Shown piece by piece: positions 7,101 through 12,726 of a stretch of 20,290 nt of DNA (positions are counted from its first letter, which is position 1; each line of letters opens with the position of its first letter). The position numbers and the translations under genes are program-made. This stretch comes from an uncultured Bacilli bacterium (GTDB taxonomy: Bacteria; Bacillota_I; Bacilli_A; RF39; UBA660): NCBI GenBank assembly GCA_949440065.1, contig CASRZP010000012.1, forward strand, positions 1 to 20,290, in the 5' to 3' direction. Below the pieces are notes generated by a model. It did no database searches, was not told the origin of the DNA, and worked only from the letters and a program-made list of their open reading frames with translations.

Positions 7101-7640
7101 ATTATCGCTAACAATAGAAACAACAACATGTTAATCAACGAACAAATTCGTGCGAAAGAAGTGCTTGTCATCGGACCTAACGGTGAACAAGTTGGGGTAA
7201 AAAACATACAAGATGCATTAACATTAGCAACATATGCTGGACTTGACTTAGTGTTAATGAATCCCAATGGAAAGCCACCAGTTTGTAAAGTAATGGACTA
7301 CAATAAATTCCGTTACGAAAAAAAGAAACGAGAAAAAGATGCATTAAAAAAGCAACGTGCTAATATGGCTGAGTTAAAAGAATTTCGTTTATCGCCAGTA
7401 ATTGATATAGGAGACTTTGAAACAAAATTACGCAATGTAACAAAGTATCTAGAAAAAGGAGATAAAATCAAATTATCCATCCGTTTTAAAGGTCGTCAAA
7501 TGGCACATCCTGAGTTAGGACAAGAAGTAATTGATAAATTCTATGCACGTCTTGTTGATATTGCTGAAGTTGAACAACCAGCAAAATTAGAAGGACGCAC
7601 GATGACGATGTTACTAGCACCGAAAAAAGACAAGGAATAA
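7101..7640 (+). CDS. infC: Translation initiation factor IF-3
   Basis: IF-3 binds the 30S subunit, prevents 50S joining and checks start-codon pairing. The 179 residues from ATT 7101 match the normal length. The N-domain begins at LINEQIRAKEVLVIGPNGEQ, then comes the basic linker YEKKKREKDALKKQ, then the C-domain (LKEFRLSPVIDIGDFETKLR, IRFKGRQMAHPELG). The strong site GGAGG (7092-7096) is followed by ATT at 7101 (4 nt) and ATC at 7104 (7 nt), with no ATG nearby, so initiation on AUU or AUC is the best reading. Such rare starts are known in infC of E. coli and B. stearothermophilus and allow IF-3 to regulate its own synthesis. The upstream GTG 7056 is inside the leader hairpin. ATG 7128 has no ribosome binding site. 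First gene of infC-rpmI-rplT. Confidence 0.95.
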   Translation: MIANNRNNNMLINEQIRAKEVLVIGPNGEQVGVKNIQDALTLATYAGLDLVLMNPNGKPPVCKVMDYNKFRYEKKKREKDALKKQRANMAELKEFRLSPVIDIGDFETKLRNVTKYLEKGDKIKLSIRFKGRQMAHPELGQEVIDKFYARLVDIAEVEQPAKLEGRTMTMLLAPKKDKE

Positions 7641-7653
7641 AGGAGGAAGAAGT

Positions 7654-7848
7654 ATGCCTAAATTAAAGACACATAAAGGAACAAAAAAAGTATTTAAAGT
7701 AAGAAAAAGTGGAACAATTACCACAGGACGTCCAGGTAGTAGACACAATATGGGAAAGAAAAATGCCGCAAGTAATCGTAAAAAGAGAAAGGGTGCAAAT
7801 CTTTCCAAAGCAGATTTTAATCGCTTAAAAAATATTATTGTAAAATAA
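7654..7848 (+). CDS. rpmI: 50S ribosomal protein L35
   Basis: A 64-residue, very basic protein with the family signature KLKTHKGTKKVFKVRKSG near the start and RKKRKGANLSKADFNRLK near the end, at the usual length. L35 sits on the large subunit surface. It lies 13 bases after infC with the strong site AAAGGAGG upstream, in the conserved infC-rpmI-rplT order, so it is cotranscribed and under the same leader. Confidence 0.97.
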   Translation: MPKLKTHKGTKKVFKVRKSGTITTGRPGSRHNMGKKNAASNRKKRKGANLSKADFNRLKNIIVK

Positions 7849-7875
7849 TTACTTAAACCAGAAGGAGGAGTTAAG

Positions 7876-8454
7876 ATGGCAAGAGTTAAGAATGGTGCTG
7901 TTACAAAAGCACGTCATAAAAAAGTATTAAAGCAAGCAAAAGGTTACTTTGGAAGTAAACATAGATTATATAAAAGTGCAAAAGAACAATTAATGCATTC
8001 AGGACAATATGCGTTCCGTGATCGTAAACAAAAGAAAAGAGATTTCCGCAAATTATGGATTACGAGAATTAATGCAGCATGTCGTGAAAACGAAATTAGT
8101 TATTCTCGTTTTATTGAAGGACTAAATAAAGCAGGTGTTGAAATTAATCGTAAAATGTTAAGCGAAATTGCAATTGAAGATCCAAAAGCATTTAGTGAAT
8201 TAGTAAAAATTGCACGTGATGGAAAAGCAGGAAAAATCACTAAAAGCATAGCTCCTGTTAAAGAAAAAAAAGAAACAGCAAAAGTAGTTGAAAAGAAGGA
8301 AGCAACTAAGAAAGAAGTGAAAAAAGAAGATAAAAAAACTACTGATTATAGCAAGATGACAGTTACTGAATTAAAAGAAGTAGCCAAGGAAAAAGGTGTA
8401 GAAGGATATTCTACCATGAAAAAACAAGAATTAATTGACGCATTAGGAAAATAG
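7876..8454 (+). CDS. rplT: 50S ribosomal protein L20 with C-terminal Rho_N-like extension
   Basis: L20 is an early 23S-binding assembly protein and, in Bacilli, the repressor of this operon. Residues 1 to about 120 are a normal L20 (MARVKNGAVTKARHKKVLKQ, FRDRKQKKRDFRKLWITRIN, SRFIEGLNKAGVEINRKMLS). The usual family length is about 118, but this protein is 192 residues long. The extra part is a Lys/Glu/Ala-rich linker (about 121-154) and a compact helix-loop-helix domain (about 155-192: MTVTELKEVAKEKGVEGYST, MKKQELIDAL), which matches the pattern of Rho N-terminal (Rho_N/SAP-like) domains. Almost the same tail ends rpsB in the next unit. The ribosome binding site AAGGAGGAG lies upstream. The start and the L20 core are certain; the function of the extension is unknown, but nucleic-acid binding is plausible. 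Confidence 0.96.
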   Translation: MARVKNGAVTKARHKKVLKQAKGYFGSKHRLYKSAKEQLMHSGQYAFRDRKQKKRDFRKLWITRINAACRENEISYSRFIEGLNKAGVEINRKMLSEIAIEDPKAFSELVKIARDGKAGKITKSIAPVKEKKETAKVVEKKEATKKEVKKEDKKTTDYSKMTVTELKEVAKEKGVEGYSTMKKQELIDALGK

Positions 8455-8470
8455 TCATATTAATGAATTG

Positions 8471-8503
8471 AAATACCGAGTGCCGAATGCGGTGGTGTTT
8501 TTT
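8471..8503 (+). terminator. Hairpin terminator between rplT and rpsB
   Basis: Outer stem AAATACC (8471-8477) with GGTGTTT (8494-8500) and inner stem GCCG/CGGT (8482-8485, 8490-8493), then T6. It closes the infC-rpmI-rplT unit, or may act as a leader attenuator of rpsB, as no clear rpsB promoter lies after it. Confidence 0.6.
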
Positions 8504-8541
8504 AGAAGTTAATAGAAGGAAAACGAAAGGAAAAGAAGATT

Positions 8542-9453
8542 ATGTCAGTTGTATCAATGAATTATTTACTAGAAGCAGGTGTTCACTTTGGACATCAAAA
8601 AAGAAGATGGAATCCAAAAATGAAAGAATACATCTTCACTACTCGTGATGATATTTATATTATCGATTTACAAAAAACAGCAAAGAAAATTGAAGAAGCA
8701 TACGAAGCAATGAAAAAAATTGCTGAAGATGGAGGAAGTTTCTTATTTGTAGGAACAAAAAAGCAGGCACAAGAAGCAGCAGAAGAGGCAGCAAAACGTA
8801 CCAATATGTATTATGTTAATGAACGTTGGTTAGGAGGAACCCTAACAAACTTCAAAACGATTCGTTCAAGAATTAAACGTATTGAAGAAATCGAAACAAT
8901 GGAACAAGATGGTACATTTAATTTACTACCTAAGAAAGAAGTTATTCAAATTAAGAAGGAATACGAAAAATTAGTTAAAAATCTAGGCGGAATTCGTGAA
9001 ATGAAGAAAATGCCAGATGCTATGATTATCGTTGATCCACGTAAAGAAGAGATTGCAATTAAGGAAGCACGTATTTTAAACATTCCCGTATTTGGAATTG
9101 TTGATACGAACTGTGATCCAGATATGGTAGATTATGTTATTCCAGGAAATGATGATGCTGTTCGTGCCGTTAAATTAATAATTAATGTATTAGCTAATGC
9201 TATTGCTGAGGTTAATGGTAACGAAGTATTAGATTTCATTAGTGAAGACGAAAAGAAAAAACCTAAAAAAGATGGAAGCGTAGAAGAAAAAGATGCAGAA
9301 AAAGTACAAAAAGTAGAAGAAAAGCAAGAAGAAAAAAATACTACCGATCATAGTAAAATGACTGTTGCAGAATTAAGAGAAATTGCTAAAAGTCAAGGTG
9401 TAGAAGGATATTCTACCATGAAAAAGCAAGAATTAATTGATGCGATTAACTAA
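8542..9453 (+). CDS. rpsB: 30S ribosomal protein S2 with C-terminal Rho_N-like extension
   Basis: S2 binds the head-body junction of the small subunit. The core (1 to about 235) is typical: MNYLLEAGVHFGHQKRRWNP, DDIYIIDLQKT, FVGTKKQAQEAAEEAAKRTN, YVNERWLGGTLTNFKTIRSR, FGIVDTNCDPDMVDYVIPGN. It is 303 residues long, whereas B. subtilis S2 is near 246. The extra part is a charged linker (about 236-266) and a 37-residue domain (HSKMTVAELREIAKSQGVEG, YSTMKKQELIDAIN) nearly identical to the tail of L20 about 1 kb upstream. At DNA level, 31 bases are identical (8393-8423 and 9395-9425). This points to duplication of the tail between the genes or gene conversion. The start follows an AAAGGAA-type site. 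tsf is next, as in most bacteria. Confidence 0.96.
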   Translation: MSVVSMNYLLEAGVHFGHQKRRWNPKMKEYIFTTRDDIYIIDLQKTAKKIEEAYEAMKKIAEDGGSFLFVGTKKQAQEAAEEAAKRTNMYYVNERWLGGTLTNFKTIRSRIKRIEEIETMEQDGTFNLLPKKEVIQIKKEYEKLVKNLGGIREMKKMPDAMIIVDPRKEEIAIKEARILNIPVFGIVDTNCDPDMVDYVIPGNDDAVRAVKLIINVLANAIAEVNGNEVLDFISEDEKKKPKKDGSVEEKDAEKVQKVEEKQEEKNTTDHSKMTVAELREIAKSQGVEGYSTMKKQELIDAIN

Positions 9454-9479
9454 AAGGTAGTCTTAGATTACCTTTTTTT
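9453..9479 (+). terminator. Hairpin with T7 between rpsB and tsf
   Basis: AAAGGTA (9453-9459) pairs perfectly with TACCTTT (9469-9475), with a T-run 9473-9479. The last base of the rpsB stop is part of the stem. Since tsf has no visible promoter, it is probably a partial terminator that lowers tsf expression. Confidence 0.65.
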
Positions 9480-9499
9480 GAAAGAAGGAGGAAAAAATT

Positions 9500-10369
9500 A
9501 TGTTTAGTGCAAGCGATGTAAAAGAATTAAGAGAAAAAACTGGAGCAGGAATGTTAGACTGCAAAAAGGCATTAGAAGCTACTAGTGGAAATCTTACCGA
9601 AGCTATCGACTGGTTAAGAAAAAAAGGAATTAGTAAAGCAGAGAAAAAAGAAGGAAGAGTTGCCGCAGAAGGTTTATGTACAATTGTTTCTAATGATAGT
9701 GAAGCAGTGCTATTAGAAGTAAATTCTGAAACTGATTTTGTAGCAAAAAATGAAGAATTTAAAAGTTTTGTTCAAGAATTAGCTACTATTATTTTAAATA
9801 GTCCATTAAAAAAAGACGAAGAAGTATTAAGTTATACAGTAGATGGCGAGACAATTCAAGATAAAGTGGTTGCCATTACAGCTAAAATTGGAGAAAAAAT
9901 CAGCTTCCGTCGTTTCATTAAAGTGGAGAAAACGTCTTCACAACATTTTGGAAGTTACCTACACATGGGTGGTAAAATTGGTGCTTTAGTTGTTGTTGAT
10001 GGAGCAAATGAAGAAGTAGCAAAAGATGTGGCTATGCACGTTGCTGCGATGAGTCCAGTATGTTTATCACGTGATTTAGTACCTAGTGAAATGTTAGATA
10101 GAGAAGCTAGTGTCATTAAAGAACAAGTCATGAACGAAGGAAAGCCTGCTGATATCGCTGAGAAAATGGTACAAGGTCGTCTAAACAAATTCTATAAAGA
10201 GATTTGCTTATTAGAACAACCATTTATCAAAGACAACGATGTAACCGTTGAAGCGTATGTTAAGAAAAACAATGGTACAGTTATTTCCATGATGCGATTT
10301 GCAGTAGGTGAAGGAATCGAGAAAAAACAAGAAGACTTTGCTCAAGAAGTAATGAATCAAATCAAATAA
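9500..10369 (+). CDS. tsf: Elongation factor Ts
   Basis: EF-Ts is the nucleotide exchange factor that recycles EF-Tu. The 289 residues have the standard layout: an N-terminal UBA-like domain (1-45, with TGAGMLDCKKAL at 14-25), the conserved TDFVAKNEEF with Thr78-Asp79-Phe80-Val81 that contacts EF-Tu, then the dimerisation/core region (HVAAMSPVCLSRDLVPSEML, LEQPFIKDNDVTVEAYVKK). The length is normal. The strong site AAGGAGG (9485-9491) is eight bases before ATG. Cotranscription with rpsB across the intergenic hairpin is likely. The usual next genes, pyrH and frr, are absent; a terminator closes the unit. Confidence 0.98.
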   Translation: MFSASDVKELREKTGAGMLDCKKALEATSGNLTEAIDWLRKKGISKAEKKEGRVAAEGLCTIVSNDSEAVLLEVNSETDFVAKNEEFKSFVQELATIILNSPLKKDEEVLSYTVDGETIQDKVVAITAKIGEKISFRRFIKVEKTSSQHFGSYLHMGGKIGALVVVDGANEEVAKDVAMHVAAMSPVCLSRDLVPSEMLDREASVIKEQVMNEGKPADIAEKMVQGRLNKFYKEICLLEQPFIKDNDVTVEAYVKKNNGTVISMMRFAVGEGIEKKQEDFAQEVMNQIK

Positions 10370-10400
10370 ATTTGGTGTTTAACATAGACATACAAGAAGT

Positions 10401-10428
10401 TCTCCACTTATAGAAGTGGAGGATTTTT
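10401..10428 (+). terminator. Terminator of rpsB-tsf
   Basis: Perfect stem CTCCACTT (10402-10409) with AAGTGGAG (10414-10421), a 4-nt loop, then GATTTTT. Confidence 0.85.
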
Positions 10429-10539
10429 GATTTATGCACATTGGTGCTAGAGTAAAACTTTAGTACCTTTTTAAATTTCTTGTTAAGAATATTAAGAAAT
10501 AATTATGCCCCAATATTTTTGTAAACCAAAGTGATTTAG

Positions 10540-10857
10540 TTAATACCCCTTAATGTTAAGGATAATGCGATAGATTTTGTAAAAGCCGTTGCTACTGCTG
10601 AAAAAGATTATCAAGCAGATAATGCAAGAATAGTTGCATGTGATAGATATGTATTAGAAAAGGAAAATGCACTAGAGTTAGTAAGGAAAATTGCTACGTT
10701 AGAAGAAACTTATCCAGTAGAATCCGAAGAATTATTTGTACGCCATGAAAAAGTAATTCCAACATATCTTTTAAAAGACTTGATGAGATTTTTAGAACAA
10801 TTAATTGATATACCTGATGAAGAGATAACCGAGAGTGTAAAAGTGAAACGATTATAA
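10540..10857 (+). pseudogene. 5'-truncated remnant of an unrecognised gene
   Basis: A frame of 105 codons stays open from a TAG at 10537 to a TAA at 10857 and reads like real protein, acidic and helix-prone (DFVKAVATAEKDYQADNARI, LEKENALELVRKIATLEETY, EELFVRHEKVIPTYLLKDLM, RFLEQLIDIPDEEITESVKV). It has no ATG, GTG or TTG start until near residue 80 and no ribosome binding site, so the 5' part of the gene is missing. I do not recognise the family. It could also be a coding stretch fused to an upstream frame by a lost base, but no upstream frame shows coding character. It lies between the tsf terminator and the HipA-like gene. Confidence 0.55.
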
Positions 10858-11047
10858 GAAGGCAAGAAAAACTTGTTTTTTTCTATTCAATTGTATCAAT
10901 TGTTATTCATCTTAATTAATTAACACCAATATTTAAATTTTTTTTGCTTTATATGATACTATTCATTGAAAGAAATCCTTAATTTATATAGATTATTTTA
11001 GATAAGTATACAATGAATTCTTTTTATTTTTTACACTTCATTTTTTC
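10858..11047 (+). other. AT-rich intergenic stretch
   Basis: Very AT-rich DNA with no gene. Just after the remnant, CAAG (10864-10867) and CTTG (10873-10876), flanked by AGAA and TTCT and a T-run, could form a weak terminator. Nothing else was found until the promoter at 11048. Confidence 0.4.
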
Positions 11048-11077
11048 TTGAAATAGGAAAAAGGGGATATCTATGAT
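11048..11077 (+). promoter_or_regulatory. Likely promoter of the HipA-like gene
   Basis: TTGAAA (11048-11053), 18 bp, TATGAT (11072-11077), followed by the site AAAGGTGAG (11092-11100) and ATG at 11112. Confidence 0.5.
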
Positions 11078-11111
11078 ACAATAATAAATAGAAAGGTGAG
11101 TTGATTGTTTC

Positions 11112-12287
11112 ATGAAATGTATATTAATGAATAAAAATACCAAAGTATTAGCTTTGGAATATGATTCTATAACGGGCGTTTTTACTAAAGTTTATGATGT
11201 TTATGATATTCATTATGCTCCCTATATTTTGATGAGTTTTTATACAGGTGATGAAATTAATGATACTGCTTTTAGAATGCATTTAAGTGAATGGTTTAAA
11301 GGAAGAGGAATTCCATCATGGAGAGATAAACTAGATTTATTGCTCTATCGCTTAAATATTACAGCACCATATGAACTTTTAGATAGAGCATTCGGTTTGT
11401 CCTTATCTGATCAATATTGGCTAAAACCATTTGATAGTGATATTCAATATGAGGATGTTAACTTTTTTGATCATGAATTTGATTATGCTGAATTTATGGA
11501 AGCCTCACTATCCAAAAATAGCAAAATGATAAAAAGAATAGAATCTTTGAAGACACCTAATAATACAACAGATGGGATGTTAAGAAAAGCATGGATTATT
11601 GAAAATGGTACAAGATATTTATTAAAAGGTGGCTATAAAAATGAAATATTGCAACCCTTTAATGAGGTGTTGGCAAGTGAAATTTGTAATCGCTTAGGTT
11701 TTACTCATGTTAAGTATACACTTGATATATACAAAGATACTATTGTTTCTAAGTGTCCATGTTTTATTACCAAAGATACAGAATTTATTACTTGTCATCA
11801 AATAATAGAAAATAAGAAAAAACATAACAATATTAAAGATTATGAAGACTATATTAAAACACTTGAAGAAGAGGGAATAAAGGATGTACGACTTAAGGTA
11901 GAAAATATGTATATTTTAGATTTTTTAATGATGAACGAAGATAGACATCTTGGTAATTTTGGTATTATCCGCGATGTTAACACCTTAAAATGGTTAGACG
12001 TCGCTCCAATCTTTGATACTGGTCAAAGTTTTAAAATTTTCTATTACGATGAAGAAGAACTTCATGTTGCTAATGAAGGAAGACTCTTTTATGAAATTAA
12101 ATCTTTTGATGAAATTCTTCAAGTAGTGAAAGACTTAAAAAGAATAGATTTAAGTAAATTAGAGGGAATAGTTGAATGGTTTGATCATCTATTACATCAA
12201 TATCAAGACATAACTGGATACTCAGATACTAGAATTAATCGACTATGTATCTTACTGAATAGACAAATAAATAAACTAAAAAAATAA
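11112..12287 (+). CDS. HipA-like Ser/Thr kinase, no antitoxin partner beside it
   Basis: A 391-residue protein of the HipA/CtkA kinase group. Residues about 1-150 form a family-specific N-terminal part (YELLDRAFGLSLSDQYWLKP, VNFFDHEFDY) seen in Bacillota HipA-like proteins. The kinase domain follows: ATP-binding Lys172 in LLKGGYKNE, a helix with FNEVLASEICNRLGF, the catalytic loop NEDRHLGNFG with Asp277 and Asn282, and the metal-binding Asp302 in APIFDTGQSF. All key residues are present, so it should be active. E. coli HipA phosphorylates glutamyl-tRNA synthetase and causes persistence; the target here is unknown. No HipB-like helix-turn-helix gene is adjacent: a broken unrelated frame lies upstream and the ileS leader downstream. 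It has its own promoter. Sure of the family, not of a toxin role. Confidence 0.88.
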   Translation: MKCILMNKNTKVLALEYDSITGVFTKVYDVYDIHYAPYILMSFYTGDEINDTAFRMHLSEWFKGRGIPSWRDKLDLLLYRLNITAPYELLDRAFGLSLSDQYWLKPFDSDIQYEDVNFFDHEFDYAEFMEASLSKNSKMIKRIESLKTPNNTTDGMLRKAWIIENGTRYLLKGGYKNEILQPFNEVLASEICNRLGFTHVKYTLDIYKDTIVSKCPCFITKDTEFITCHQIIENKKKHNNIKDYEDYIKTLEEEGIKDVRLKVENMYILDFLMMNEDRHLGNFGIIRDVNTLKWLDVAPIFDTGQSFKIFYYDEEELHVANEGRLFYEIKSFDEILQVVKDLKRIDLSKLEGIVEWFDHLLHQYQDITGYSDTRINRLCILLNRQINKLKK

Positions 12288-12435
12288 TTATAGATAAAAA
12301 TATTGACTAAAAATCATAATATATAACGATGGATATAACAAAAGATAAGTATGCTAAATTTACTTTTAGTATTATCCCATGGTGGAGAAATTTAAAATTA
12401 CCAAAGGGAAAATTCTAAATTTATGGTACTTTTTC
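12288..12435 (+). other. Intergenic stretch without a clear gene
   Basis: AT-rich and with no terminator of normal strength. A 29-codon frame at 12329-12418 has no ribosome binding site and is probably chance. Confidence 0.4.
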
Positions 12436-12464
12436 TTGCTAAAAGGAAAATTTTGTGTTATATT
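12436..12464 (+). promoter_or_regulatory. Promoter of the T-box/ileS unit
   Basis: TTGCTA (12436-12441), 17 bp, TATATT (12459-12464). It places the transcript start near 12471, at the beginning of the T-box leader. Confidence 0.6.
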
Positions 12465-12470
12465 CTATAT

Positions 12471-12690
12471 CAGAAAAAACAAGTGCGAAAGACGTAGGAT
12501 AAAACCTTATTGATAGAGAGTCTTCATTAGGTGGAAGAAGATAATAAATTTGTCCTAGAATCACTTTCAAGTGTGCTTTATGGATAAGATAAAGCCGTGT
12601 TCACCCGTTACGTGAATGAAGTGTATGGATAAAACCATAAATAAAGGTGGTACCGCGTGAAATAGACGTCCTTTAGGGGAGGTCTTTTTT
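12471..12690 (+). promoter_or_regulatory. T-box riboswitch of ileS
   Basis: T-box leaders sense uncharged tRNA and allow read-through when the amino acid is scarce. Stem I is closed by GAAAG/CTTTC (12487-12491, 12564-12568) and TAGGA/TCCTA (12495-12499, 12553-12557). It carries the typical AGAGAG (12515-12520) and GGTGGAAG motifs. Above the specifier loop, TTATT/AATAA (12507-12511, 12543-12547) pair, which leaves ATT at 12548-12550 as specifier, an isoleucine codon that agrees with ileS downstream. The T-box core AAAGGTGGTACCGCG lies at 12643-12657. The terminator pairs AGACGTCC with GGGGAGGTCT and ends in T7 (12664-12690). Confidence 0.95.
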
Positions 12691-12726
12691 GTTTTTTAAA
12701 AATAAAAATTAAAGGAGAAAAGAATT

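Noticed and set aside
12329..12418. 29-codon ORF upstream of the T-box
   Set aside because: No ribosome binding site and no recognisable composition. Probably chance in AT-rich DNA.
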